Assembly: GCA_027625915.1 (NCBI GenBank)
Contig: JANTQA010000012.1
Location: 14,780,501-14,844,500 of the forward strand
Length of the DNA: 64,000 nt
From: Anaeramoeba flamelloides
Taxonomy: Eukaryota > Metamonada > Anaeramoebidae
Direction of reading: 5' to 3'
Part shown: piece after piece, positions 10,457 through 21,566 of the stretch
How the letters are laid out: each line of letters starts with the position of its first letter
How positions within the stretch are numbered: position 1 is the first letter of the stretch
Program-made: the position numbers and the translations under genes
The notes under the pieces: model-generated
What the model was told of the DNA's origin: nothing
Databases searched by the model: none
What the model saw: the letters and a program-made list of their open reading frames with translations, nothing else

Positions 10457-12759
10457 TTAAGGTTTTTTGTTTATACTACAAATTAAAAATTGTAATTTTA
10501 AGAATTTTTTTTAAGTTACTTTTCCAAATATAAAGATAAAAACCCAAAATACAGTATTCAGTTATTTAGTAAATGTTATTTAGTACCTGTAAAAGTAACT
10601 ATTTTTGAATTTTCTACAAGTACGTAGTTAACATAATAATCTTAAACTTGAAACCCCAAAACTAGTTAGTTATTTTTTCCTTTTATAAAGCTAGTTGTAA
10701 TATTAATCTATTTCTGATTTGTCAATATAATTTGTCAAAATAATATGTTGTTGGTTCATTATTTAATTTTTCATATCAAAATTGGATTTTTTAGTAACTA
10801 GTCTAGATTTTATCCAAAAATTTAAGAAAGATATTTTGTGACTTTGTTGTCTGAATATTGATAATTCAACCTTTAAATTTATGGTGAAATGCAGATTTTA
10901 TTCTGAATTTGCTTGGGTTTTTTTACTATTACTTAGATCTTTTTTAATTAGTAAGAATCAACAAATAATACCACTTGACTAATCAATTTTTTACTAGTGT
11001 TTATCCACTTGAGTTTCGATAAATTTTACATGAAATAATAACACATTTTGATTTTAGACTTCTCATTGTTAGAATTCAACTCATCAAAGTTTAAATATTA
11101 AAAATGAAATTCTAAAATGAGTGATGAGTCTTAAAATTTTTCCTAATACAAAAAAAAAACAAAATTATAGAGTCAATTTTGATTTAAAAAAAAAAATAAA
11201 GTTCAGAAAAATTTGAAATTATTCAAAAATTTTTCAACAAATTAAGTCCGTAATTCAAAAATTTTCACTAAGAATCATGAAATTTTCATTCATATTTTAA
11301 TATAATTTAAGTATAATATTAAATATCAGTTATACGTTATTTATTAACCAGAATATAAAGGCAAGTTTTTTATTTGGAAACTTTATTTAATAGTTCGTGT
11401 ATGGATCTTTTTTGTGGTTGTAAAAATAAATTCGAAAAAAAATTATTAATATCGTCACTAAATTGAAAAATGAAATAAAAGATATATTTATACATTAACA
11501 GTATCAGTTTAACTGTTCTAGATAAAAATCATGTAATTGGTTTTAATTCTAAAATGGAAGTGAAAAGAAAAATTTTTTAATCAATTTTTTGCTTATTTTT
11601 TACTGATCAATGTATATATACATAAATGAAATTATATGGGGTTATTTTAATGCATATTGTTAAAACCATAAAGCCGATTTCACCCGAATTGGAAATATTT
11701 AGTATTAAAAAAACAAAAAATAACTTTTATTAGGTTTACAATTTATATCCAAATTTCAAAAATTACTGATGTTCTAATTTTTGTTTTATGTGATTTTTTG
11801 GATTATATTTTTGATTCAAATAATCAATCAACTTATTACATTTTATTTTTGTTTTAAAATGAACAAAAAAGACATTGAATGTAGTTAAAAATGTGAAATA
11901 TTACTACCCTTTTTCAATAAAAATCAATTCCACTGTTTTTTTTTTATTTTTTGAATTTTTTTTTTCCAGAATGTTGATTTTTTTCCGAAATAAATGATTT
12001 TCTTCAAAATATTTCTTCAATTTTTTGTATTTTTGAAAAGTAGAAAATTACTTATATTTACAAATTATTCCAATATATATTTATTAGTTTAAGAAGAAAG
12101 GGTAAAATTATATGCAATGGTGTTGTCCAAAAATAAACATTAAAAATGAAACCGCTCGATTTTTGAATAACTCGTGATAAAAATCAACTTAATTTCAAAA
12201 AAAAAAACTACAATAATAATTTTAAACATGAAAAAAATATAAATTTATTTATTCAACGAGCAATTCAAATCAATTTTTTCTTTTTATTGGATAAAAAATA
12301 TGAAAAAAACACCCAAAATATTAAATTAATAATATTAAAAAATCCTTTTTTTAAAAAATGAGTAATGTTACTTAAATAGTCAAGGAAAAACTGTTTAATT
12401 GGATTATTTTTAATCAATAATTAATGCCCCAATCTATTTTTTTTTTTTTTTGGTGATTTATTAATAAAGGGTGGATTTAAATTATTAATAGATATTTATT
12501 ATTATTTCTCAATATTTTAAAGATTTTCAAACAAAAAAAATTAATTCAATTTAAGAATTATATAAGAAAAAAAATAATAAATGATATTCCCAAATAACTG
12601 ATTTTAATACAAAAAGTTATTTCTTTATACTCTTGATATTTGAAAATATATTGACAAGCCTTTTAAACTTCAAGAAATTTCATAAATATTTATAAATAAA
12701 ATCAATGATCCATTTTTTCTGGATCTTGAAGGTTTCAATATTTGATTTATATTTTTTGT

Positions 12760-12980
12760 AATCTTATAATGAGATTAAATTTCCAAGGTTGTTTGTTCAT
12801 AATAACTCTCAGACATTACTAAAAGTGAGATTTCTTCAAAATCGGAATCTTTGGCAAATTTTTCTTTTTCAAATTAGTTCCAAAAATCAAATCAAACAGT
12901 AATCCAGATCTTTTGATGGAAAATTCCTTGGGAAAAAATGAACTCTTTTAAAAATGATAACTCATTTCTCTAAAGTCGAC
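12760..12980 (+). repeat. Weak dispersed repeat shared with 45640-45860
   Basis: Blocks in the same order and spacing occur in both places: ATTACTNAAAAGTGAGATTTC, AAATTTTTCTTTTT, GGGAAAAAATGAACT-like, and CATTTCNCTAAAG. The copies are diverged and non-coding. Confidence 0.55.
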
Positions 12981-13027
12981 AAATATCTTACAAATCCATT
13001 TTACTGTTAATTGTCTAATAAAAAGAT

Positions 13028-13400
13028 CAATTTTTTCATTCGGCTTTCCAAAAAAAATATATTCGAAGAATCTACAGTCAGTTTCACTTTTAAGGCACAA
13101 ACTTTCGTCGAAATTTAAGGCACAAAAAAAAATCTCAAATTAAGGCACAAAATTTGGAATTTTTTTTTTTACAATTAATGTTAACTAGAATCTTAATTTT
13201 GTGCCTTAATTTGAAATTTTTATTCTGCCTGAAATTTCGTTGAAAGTTTGTACCTTAAAAGTGAAACTGACTGTAAACTAATTATCCAAAGTCCCTAATT
13301 CTAAAAGGATAAATTAATAATTTAACTTCTTTTCAGAATTAACAATTTGAAAGTTTAGCTAGATGTATGCAATCTTTTTTTGGAAAGCTGAATGAAAATT
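13028..13400. mobile_element. Foldback element split by a TA-type MITE
   Basis: ATTCGGCTTTCCAAAAAAAA near 13038 is mirrored by TTTTTTTGGAAAGCTGAAT near 13378. These inverted ends bracket the MITE at 13075-13273, which makes the MITE a later insertion. No coding sequence is present. Confidence 0.6.
13075..13273. mobile_element. TA-target palindromic MITE, copy 1
   Basis: This 199-bp near-perfect palindrome has ends CAGTCAGTTTCACTTTTAAG and its inverse, and is flanked by TA on both sides. Each arm carries three spaced copies of TTAAGGCACAAA, which may be repeated transposase-binding sites. Nine copies lie in this window. The TA duplication places it in the Tc1/mariner-type target class, and it has no coding capacity. 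Confidence 0.93.
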
Positions 13401-14677
13401 TTGTTCAATGTATTTTGTAACAAATAGTATTCGATTTTAGTGTCAAGAATTACTCTATTACCTTTGGAAAAAAAATAAATAAGAGATACTAATACAGTTT
13501 GTTCAATAATCCGAGTTGACTTCAATAAATATTTTTTTTCAAGTTTTTATTGTTGTTTTTGGAATTTTTTGGTTTTAAATTGTTGTTTCGAAAATTGTTG
13601 AATGGTGTTTTATGTTATTAATTGTTGTTTCAATGGAAAGTTTTCTAGAGTGTCTTGATTTTTAACAGTGAAGTATGTATTGACAATAGTATTGTACTTT
13701 CATCAAGATATAATCAAAAAAATTTTTCAAAGAATACTACAAAATAATTTTTTTTTGAATAGAATAAAAAACCCAAAGATCTTTTTGGAATCAATGAGAA
13801 TTGATATATTGAGAGATATAATTCACTCTCGTTATAAAACGTTATTTTGTAATTTTTTAGCTAAAACTCATGTTGAATTTTATTGGTATAAAATTTCAGC
13901 GGATTAACTTTTTTTTCTATTCTGGAATATTGTTTCATCTAGGATTCTTGGTTAGCCGATAATAAACATCACAAAAAAGAACCAGTTAAATAAATAAAAG
14001 TTCACCAATTACAAGAGATTATTTTAAGGCTATTGGCTAAAGGTAAAAATTGAAAATAAAGTGAAAATTTTGGGATCATTTCTTTTTCAAAAAACTTGAA
14101 AAATTTTGAAATCATTCTGCACATTTCGATAGCTACAAAACATTTTTTCAGAAAAATTTTTATCTTTTTTACTGTTGTTTTTTTTTTTCGATCAAATTGA
14201 AAGATTTGGTGGTTGTAGATTTGGGTTACAAGTTTGTATAAATTTGATTGGGTTAGTTCAAAAATAGATGAATGAAGTTGGAATATTGAGGAACAATGAT
14301 TTAGTAAAAAGTACTATTGTAAATACTGTTTAATTTGGAAAAGAAAGTTTAACTTAACTGTATTTTTAATAAACAATAGAATAAATTTCAAAAACAACAA
14401 TTAAAAACAAAAAAACACTCTTTAAAAAAAAAAAACAACAATTATTTACAAAAACAATACAAACAATTTTCAAAAACACAAATTAAAAACCAAACACGGA
14501 TAATTTAACATACTGTTCTTAAGAAAAAAACAAAGTAAAAATGAAGTGAAAAATATTAACAATTTACTAATCAAATACTGTTAAATAAAAAAAATACCGG
14601 ACAAAAATTTCATTTACCATTCCAATTTTTTTTTTCAAGCAATATATCAAAATTTGTTTTTAATTTCTTAGGAATTA
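13401..14677. other. AT-rich stretch with no firm gene
   Basis: The ORF 13668-13907 (+, 79 aa) has mixed, protein-like composition (it includes SMRIDILRDIIHSRYKTLF) and follows an AACAG that could be a splice acceptor. No family is recognised and no partner exon is visible, so it is not called as a gene. Confidence 0.45.
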
Positions 14678-14762
14678 GCCTAGGGAGATTAGTGGTAAGC
14701 GCGCGACCACTTGGTTTGAGAAATGGGTAGGGGTTCGAATCCACCGAATTCAAACTTTTTTC
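14678..14762 (+). other. tRNA-like Pol III unit (tRNA pseudogene or SINE head)
   Basis: A perfect box-B sequence GGTTCGAATCC lies at 14732-14742. A box-A-like GAGATTAGTGGTAAGCG sits about 45 bases upstream, and a T-run (14756-14761) follows as a Pol III-type terminator. The GC-richer GTGGTAAGCGCGCGACCAC block stands out from the surrounding A/T. The D-stem and the 7-bp acceptor stem do not pair well when I fold it, so a working tRNA is unlikely. A tRNA pseudogene or the head of a tRNA-derived SINE fits better. Confidence 0.4.
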
Positions 14763-15163
14763 GATAACGTCAAACGAAGCTAAACCTTAAAAACTTATGG
14801 TATACCAAGTCGAGAACGCTTAAGAATTACTTCTTAAATCATTTATAACTTTATTGAAATAAATCAAGTGAAAGAACAAATCTGATCTGAGATATTGCAA
14901 AGTGAAGTTTAAAAATGAGGGGAAGTAAGGTTTGAGGAAGCTAGTTTTTATTGATTATTTTTGATAAATTTGGTCAATTTTGGAAACTCAAAAAATGAGT
15001 TATCGGATCTGTATTTTTAATGAATATAATGTTGTAAAAAATTGAGTTTTTTGAAATATCTTAAAAAAAATGAGTTTTTGGAATATCTTAAAAAATTGAG
15101 TTTTCTAGGATTTTAAATTTTCTGAAAAAATGACGTATTTCAAAATTATGTTAAAATCATTTT
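14763..15163. other. Intergenic stretch upstream of the Ulp1/USP transposon
   Basis: It shows several imperfect repeats of 'ATATCTTAAAAAATTGAGTTTT' (15050-15110). No terminal inverted repeat for the neighbouring transposon could be identified here. Confidence 0.4.
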
Positions 15164-15196
15164 TTGTCATTTAACTTTATTAAAAAAATTACTTTC

Positions 15197-15600
15197 ATGG
15201 AATTAAACAATTCAAATCGTAAACGAAAACAAAATAAGAGCACGAAAACAAAAAATTCAACAAAAAAAAGAAGATTCAACACTCATGTTTATCAAAAGTA
15301 TGTGAAGTTACTTGAGAATAACTCAAATAAAAAACAAGAACGAAGATCTTATTAACTCAAATTTTGATTTATTGGATAAAAGCAATGTTCTAATGAAGAC
15401 AATAAACGATGAAAAAAAAGAAAATATAAATTTTCAGGGGATGATATTAAATATAAGAAAAGAAAAAATTAACAACAAAAAAGGTAAAATAATTAGTTTA
15501 CAAAATCAAACCTCTTTATTTAATTTTGACATAAATTATTTTTTTCAAAAATCAAGAGATTTTTTTTTCAGAAATATTCGTCTTTATTTAAATTTATTAT
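15197..15600 (+). pseudogene. Basic N-terminal segment of the transposon polyprotein
   Basis: The pieces starting MELNNSNRKRKQNKSTKTK and continuing through Lys/Asn-rich sequence (15197-15355, 15312-15602) precede the protease domain in two frames. The RKRKQ and KKRR clusters look like nuclear localisation signals, as expected for a transposon protein that works on chromatin. No domain is recognised. Confidence 0.4.
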
Positions 15601-16120
15601 GAATCAGAAACAAATCAATACATTGAATGAAAACCAAATGATTGAGGATAATGTGATTAATTTTTTTATTAAATATTTTTATTGTTTATTAGACGAAAAT
15701 TTATTAGATAAAATTTCAATTTTTAATAGTTTTTTCATTTCGAAAATTGTAGAGCAAAATCCAACTTTTCATCCAAAAAAATGGATATATAAAAACAATT
15801 CTCAAAATAAAAATATTTGGATAATTCCTATTCATATGAGAGAGCATTGGTTTCTTATACTTATTAAATTTTCAAAAATTAATAATTCGTATTCAATTTA
15901 TATTTTTGATTCTTTGCAAAATTATTTAAAAAATGAACAAAAACAAATTTTTTATTCATTATTTAAAACATTATCAACAATAAAAATCAATAATAAAAAA
16001 AATATACTAATTATCGTACTTTTCACGTTGAGGTACAACAACAAAATAATAATTATGATTGTGGGTTATTTTTAATTAATAACATTTATTACTTATTTAA
16101 ATATATCTCATCACCACAAA
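15599..16120 (+). pseudogene. Ulp1-type (C48) SUMO-protease domain
   Basis: The catalytic histidine is in IPIHMREHWFLILI (codon at 15845). The aspartate is in IYIFDSLQNY (15908). The glutamine and nucleophilic cysteine are in VQQQNNNYDCGLFLINN (Cys codon at 16060). Order and spacing match the His-Asp-Gln-Cys arrangement of Ulp1/SENP proteases, which remove SUMO or related modifiers. The Cys part is in another frame than the His/Asp part, with the change near the A-run at about 15992. From the Cys motif the frame runs without a stop into the USP domain, which suggests a single fused protein. Adenovirus-type and Polinton proteases share this fold, but none of their partner genes are here. Confidence 0.8.
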
Positions 16121-16329
16121 ATTTTCAATCTTTGACTAACAAAAAAATTAAAAACTTTTTTCTTAACCAAAAAACAATAAAATTTTCAAGAATTGATTTT
16201 AAAAGAATCGTCGAAACTTTTCGTATTCTAAAAAATATAAATTTTAAATCAAAAATTATTGCAAATCAAGAAAAAAAAATAAAAATTAATACTCAAGATA
16301 AGGATAAAACATTAAAAAAAGACTCATCT

Positions 16330-17480
16330 ACGACCGGTTCACCAATTGGTTTGATAAATTTTGGTTCTACTTGTTATATAAATGCAATTACAGTCAGTTT
16401 CACTTTTAAGGCACAAACTTTCAACGAAATTTAAGGCACAATAAAAATCTCAAATTAAGGCACAAAATTCAAATTCTAGTAAAAATAAATTGTAAAAAAA
16501 AATTTCCAAATTTTGTGCCTTAATTTGAGATTTTTTTGTGCCTTAAATTTCGTTGAAAGTTTGTGCCTTAAAAGTGAAACTGACTGTATCCAACAACTAT
16601 TTCATTTATCCGATTTTAAAGATTCTGTTTTTCGTCTTAAAAAAAATAATTTAAAAAAATTATTTAAAAAACTAAAGAATGGTGGTAATGTTTCGGAGTT
16701 TTTAAAATCATTTATAAAAGATTATAAATTTTGGGGTGAAAATATTAATTTAAAACAACAACAAGATGCTCATGAATTTTTATGTTCAATATTTAATGAT
16801 TTAGATATGAAATCAACAAATATCCGTAGAAATATAAAAAAAAAAAAAAAAAAAAATCTTAACAATTGGAAAAAATAATTTATATACTCAAGTTTTGAAT
16901 CTATTTAATTTAAATTTATTACAAACAATTAAGTGTAATTTTTCTGAACATAAAGAATTTAGTAAAATGATAACAGATACTTTTTTTATCTATTTCCATC
17001 AAAGAGACTTTAAACAAATCATTAGATGATTTTTTTTTAAATAATATACTTGATTTCAAGAATAAATATCATTGTAAGAAATGTAAAAAATATGTTCAAG
17101 CAGAACAAAAATTTCATTATTATCATTACCAAAATATTTGATTATTCAATTGAAAAGATATAAATCTGATAATTATTCAAATCATCTATTGAAAGAAAAT
17201 GAATATATACCCCTTGAAAAAACCCTAAATTTGGATAAATATTGTTCAAAAAAAATATTAAACAATGAATCGTGTATATATAACTTGACTGGATGTGTTT
17301 TTCATCGCGGGCCATCTTTACAATCCGGACATTATTTTTCGACCGTTAAAAATAATTCAAATAAATGGTTTTTATGTGATGATAATAGTGTCAAAGAAAT
17401 TAATTTTGAAACTATCTGTGGTTATAATCAAAAAAAAAATAACCAAAATATTTATTTATTAATTTATAAAAAAAAAATAT
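16330..17480 (+). pseudogene. USP-type (C19) ubiquitin-specific protease domain
   Basis: The Cys box reads GSPIGLINFGSTCYINAI (catalytic Cys codon at 16372). A QQQDAHEFLCSIFNDL box follows near 16760-16805. A zinc-binding YHCKKCKK lies near 17068, and an IIQLKRY strand near 17140. The His box ends SLQSGHYFSTVK (His codon at 17340) and is followed by WFLCDDNSV. These are the ordered signatures of ubiquitin-specific proteases. A 196-bp MITE sits inside the Cys box, and removing it with one TA leaves the expected 'NAIIQQLFHL' reading. Further frame changes occur near 16840 and 16990-17130. The domain removes ubiquitin from substrates, and its use to a transposon (stabilising transposase or countering host silencing) is speculation. 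Confidence 0.85.
16391..16586. mobile_element. TA-target palindromic MITE, copy 2, inside the USP Cys box
   Basis: It starts CAGTCAGTTTCAC and ends with its inverse, with TA at 16389-16390 and 16587-16588. It interrupts the codons just after the catalytic cysteine of the USP domain, and the host frame is continuous if the element and one TA are set aside. Confidence 0.95.
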
Positions 17481-17782
17481 TGAAACAATTAATATCAAAT
17501 AACTCCAAAAAAAACCAAATTATGAAGTTAGTTGACAATTGCAATTTTATAACTCCAATAAAATTAGCACCCCCTTTAAATAAAAATATACAAAAAAAAT
17601 TAGTATTTTCACCAATAAAAATAAAAAGAAAATTAGCTAAAATTAAGAAAGAGCAAAATTATAAGGAATTAATTAAAAATGACCAAACAATGAAAGGAAG
17701 ATTTTGGGATGTATCACCTTTCTTCAAGGAAAAAACAACAAAAATCAAAAAATCAATAAAGATATTGAATGATGATTTTGAT

Positions 17783-18229
<447 letters not shown>

Positions 18230-18514
18230 ATTAAAAAAATTAAAAAAAAAATTAGTTTATTTAAAATTATTGACGAGCGGGGAAAACAAAAATTAATCAA
18301 ACATTTTCTCAATATTAATAAAAAATATAATAAAAAAAGGTTACATGAAGAATGTGTTTATTGGAAAATTAATCCAAGGACTGTGAATAATTGGATTAAA
18401 AAACCAAAAAAATACCTAAGTGTTCGTAAAAGAAAAAGAAAATTATCAAGAATACAAGAATTAGAAGTTTTGAAACAATCATATCTTAAATCTTCTGATT
18501 TACAAGATTTAATA

Positions 18515-18710
18515 CAGTCAGTTTCACTTTTAAGGCACAAACTAGCAACGGAATTTAAGGCACAAGAAAATCTCAAATTAAGGCACAAAATTTGAAATAT
18601 TTTTTTTTACAATTTATTTTACTAGAATCTGAATTTTGTGCCTTAATTTGAGATTTTTATTGTGCCTTAAATTTCGTTGAAAGTTTGTTCCTTAAAAGTG
18701 GAACTGACTG
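18515..18710. mobile_element. TA-target palindromic MITE, copy 3, inside the transposase
   Basis: It begins CAGTCAGTTTCAC after TA at 18513-18514 and ends before TA at 18711-18712. With it set aside, the host reads QDLIRKKFNIEVSLSYIS in one frame, so the insertion is precise. Confidence 0.95.
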
Positions 18711-19976
18711 TAAGAAAAAAATTTAACATCGAAGTAAGTCTTTCATATATTAGTAGAATGAAAAAAAGAAATCAATTTAATAAAATTGAAAGTATTTGGG
18801 AAACAAAATCTCATCAATCAATAATAAATAATCCAAATTATGAACAGAAATATCTTATTGCTGAAGAAGCAAAAAATTTTTGGTATTAGAAATATTTCTC
18901 GAAAATATAATATACCAAAATCAACACTTTCTGATTGGTGTAGATCTAATATGTTACCAAGTGAACAGATAAAAAGATTAAAACAAAGAGGTAGGAAAAA
19001 GTAATCTAACTGAGAGCGAGTTGCAAGATTTCAAAAATTGGGTTCTAAATCAAAACAGAAAGGGTATTATTTGTGGCGGGAATGAATGTATCGATTATCT
19101 ATATCAAAAATATGCATGGAAACCAAGTAAAAGTTCAATATCTCGAATTTTAAAAAAAATAAGGATATCTTCACACAAGACTATTTCAAAAAAAACCAAC
19201 CCAGTTGCAACCAAATTTTTATAAAAAGCTAGAAAATTTTAAACTTGAATTAAATAAATTGGTAATTGATAAAACCAAAAAATATCCCAATTTTAATATT
19301 TGGGTAATGGACGAAAAGGGTATATGGAATCATCATCCATCTAGAAGAACTTATACCAGTATAGATAATCCTATGCCATATGTCAAAGAATTATCAAACA
19401 ATCAAAAAGATACAATAGCAGCAACAGTTTCTTTTAAGGGGGAAGCGAAAGATTTATTTTGGATAAAAAGTAAAAAAGCTTCAAAAACACAAAGAAAAGT
19501 TAGTGGTATGAATAATGAAATTATGTGTGATTGGGCCGATTCATTCTTAAAATATGCTAAAAGGGGGGATATATTGATAATGGATAATTTAGGGGTTCAT
19601 CATTACAGCAAAGGTGTTCAAAAAATTAAAGATCAGGGTATAAAAATTAAATACCTCCATCCTTATTCTGCTACACATTTATCTCCACTCGACAATTCAG
19701 TTTTTAAAATATTGGAAGATAAATTAAGATCAAATGGTGGTAGGAGATTTGCAAATTATTTTGATAAAATAGAAACAGTAAACAGATTATGGAAAACAAT
19801 TACATCAAAACAAGTAAAAAATCAATTTAAAAAATGTGAATTACCTTATTGTAGGGTAAAATATTCAAATAAAGATGATAAAGATGATAAAATCATACTC
19901 AGTCGTTTAATTGAAGATATCATTAACAGAGAAGAAGAGAGACAAAAAGAAAAAAAGAAAAAAATTAAAAAAAAAA

Positions 19977-20089
<113 letters not shown>

Positions 20090-20399
20090 AAAAAAAAGAA
20101 AATTAATAAAAAAAACAAAGAAAAAACATCTATTCTCTGTTAATCAATTGAAAAACTAATTTTTTACATACTGAAACACATGAATTTTGATTGAAACTTT
20201 TGATTGTCTCAAAGTTTTATATCTCTATCTAAATATTTTATGAATTAAAATTTTGAAATGAAAAAAGAATTATAAAATAAGTGATATTGAAAAAAAAATA
20301 ATATAAGTAAAAGAAATGTCATTCTAACTTGGTTTATTGGGATTTGATTTGGATATTAGAATAGATTGATTGTTGATATTTGGTTGCTTAAATACTTAA

Positions 20400-20830
20400 A
20401 TAATCGATCTTGAATATTTTGATACATAGATACTAAATACTTAGATACTTGAAATGGATACTAGATACACTTTTAATTGGATAATTAGATACTGGATACT
20501 CGAACACTTGGATCTTTGATACTAGGATACTAGGATAATCAGATCATTGATACTAGGATACTGGATATTTGGATACTTGGACTATTGATACTAGGATACT
20601 AGGATACTTGATACTCGGATAATCAGATCATTGATACTAGGATACTGGATACTGGATACTTGATACTTGATACTGGATACTGGATACTGGATACTGGATA
20701 CTGGATACTTGATACTGGATACTGGATACTGGATACTTGATACTTGATACTTGATACTTGATACTAGATACTGGATACTGGATACTGGATACTGGATACT
20801 CGGATACTCAGATCATTGATACTGGATATT
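20400..20830 (+). repeat. GGATACT/TGATACT tandem repeat
   Basis: A 7-bp unit, GGATACT or TGATACT with variants such as AGATACT and CGGATACT, is repeated for about 430 bp. It is cleanest at 20640-20815. It is a minisatellite with no coding frame. Confidence 0.95.
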
Positions 20831-20874
20831 GGACACTTGAATATATTTTGTTTATTAATTGTAGAAAAACTGTT

Positions 20875-21095
20875 AATTATGTTTATTTATGTTTATTTTT
20901 GTTTATTTATATTTATTTTTGTTAATTTTTTTATTTCTTTGTTTATTTTTTTGTTTATTTTTGTTTATTTTTTGTTTATTTTTTGTTTATTTTTTGTTTA
21001 TTTTTTGTTTATTTTTTGTTTTTTTTTTTGTTTATTTTTTGTTTATTTTTTGTTTATTTTTTGTTTATTTTTTGTTTATTTTTTGTTTATTTTTT
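20875..21095 (+). repeat. TTTTTTGTTTA tandem repeat
   Basis: TTTATTTTTTG units of 11-12 bp repeat about 18 times. The Phe/Leu-rich ORFs across it (20816-21163, 20889-21110) are repeat translations, not genes. Confidence 0.95.
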
Positions 21096-21122
21096 CTACA
21101 TTTCTTATAAAAATAAAAACAC

Positions 21123-21191
21123 AATTATTAAATCATGGGAATGGTAATCGATGTATGATTTAATAATTAATTTCTGGGTGGGTGATTACCA
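21123..21191 (+). ncRNA. H-type pseudoknot motif 1 (unrecognised)
   Basis: Stem 1 is AATTATTAAATCAT (21123-21136) with ATGATTTAATAATT (21155-21168), a perfect 14 bp. The loop segment TGGTAATC (21142-21149) pairs with GATTACCA (21184-21191) downstream of the stem, giving 8 bp. TGGGTGGGT joins the stem to the second strand. The layout is that of an H-type pseudoknot. No known RNA family is recognised. Confidence 0.45.
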
Positions 21192-21292
21192 AACTCCAAG
21201 GGAAATTGACAGAAAGAGTGAGTATAAAAGAGGGATTGGGTTGTCAAAAAAATATTTTTTACAATATCTCAAAAAACTTTTGGTATATTGTT

Positions 21293-21363
21293 ATTTAACT
21301 ATTTATGGTTTTGTGATCAAATGGGTATGAATAGTTAAATTATATGTGGTGGGATGATCACAA
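21293..21363 (+). ncRNA. H-type pseudoknot motif 2 (unrecognised)
   Basis: Stem 1 is ATTTAACTATT (21293-21303) with AATAGTTAAAT (21330-21340), 11 bp. The loop segment TTGTGATCA (21311-21319) pairs with TGATCACAA (21355-21363), 9 bp. AATGGGTATG follows the loop strand and TGTGGTGGGA precedes the downstream strand, in the same relative places as in the neighbouring motifs. Confidence 0.45.
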
Positions 21364-21418
21364 TTTGTGAGTCGAGTGACTAACCGAAAACAAAAGAGAA
21401 ACACTTCAATAGTCACAA

Positions 21419-21490
21419 ATATTTTTACTATCTATTTGGATTGTGACCTAATGGGTTAGATAGTAAATATTTATGGGTGGGTTGGTCACA
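21419..21490 (+). ncRNA. H-type pseudoknot motif 3 (unrecognised)
   Basis: Stem 1 is TTACTATCTA (21425-21434) with TAGATAGTAA (21457-21466), extended outward by AAATAT/ATATTT. The loop segment TGTGACC (21442-21448) pairs with GGTCACA (21484-21490). TAATGGGT and ATGGGTGGGTT sit in the same joining positions as in motifs 1 and 2. Confidence 0.45.
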
Positions 21491-21491
21491 T

Positions 21492-21566
21492 GGGAAGGTA
21501 TTTTGATTGAATTTTTTGAGTTAAAATTATTAAAATTTTTATCATTTTTAGATCAAAATACCTTCC
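21492..21566. repeat. 16-bp perfect inverted repeat
   Basis: GGGAAGGTATTTTGAT (21492-21507) and ATCAAAATACCTTCCC (21551-21566) are exact inverse copies around a 43-base AT-rich loop. It lies immediately after pseudoknot motif 3. A CCCCATG at 21578-21584 could compete for the CATGGG at 21489-21494. Confidence 0.85.

Larger units (their letters stand above)
9204..11088. mobile_element. TTAA-target DNA element, copy C, interrupted by a second TTAA element
   Basis: It begins TTAA then GGGATTAGT, continuing ACCATAGAT and CTATAATCAAAGT. That matches the inverted right end of the element at 59477-60215. Homology resumes at about 10461 (TTTTTTTAAGTTACTTTTCC, then AAATACAGTATT) and fades near 11088 in an ATTCAACTC-like end. 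The gap between is the nested element at 9333-10456. TTAA target duplications and GGG-starting ends are the hallmarks of piggyBac-type transposition, but no transposase is encoded, so it is non-autonomous. The right boundary is approximate. Confidence 0.7.
8686..13027. other. Gene-free stretch filled by TTAA-type elements and AT-rich DNA
   Basis: No supported coding sequence. 9204-11088 is a TTAA-flanked element with another nested inside it. 11089-12760 is AT-rich with no visible structure, and 12760-12980 is a weak dispersed repeat shared with 45640-45860. Confidence 0.55.

Noticed and set aside
13668-13907. 79-residue ORF (+)
   Set aside because: Composition is protein-like and a possible splice acceptor precedes it, but there is no domain match or partner exon. 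It is noted in the region entry only.
20816-21163. Phe/Leu/Ile-rich ORFs that look like membrane proteins
   Set aside because: They are direct translations of the TTTATTTTTTG satellite, so the hydrophobicity comes from the repeat.
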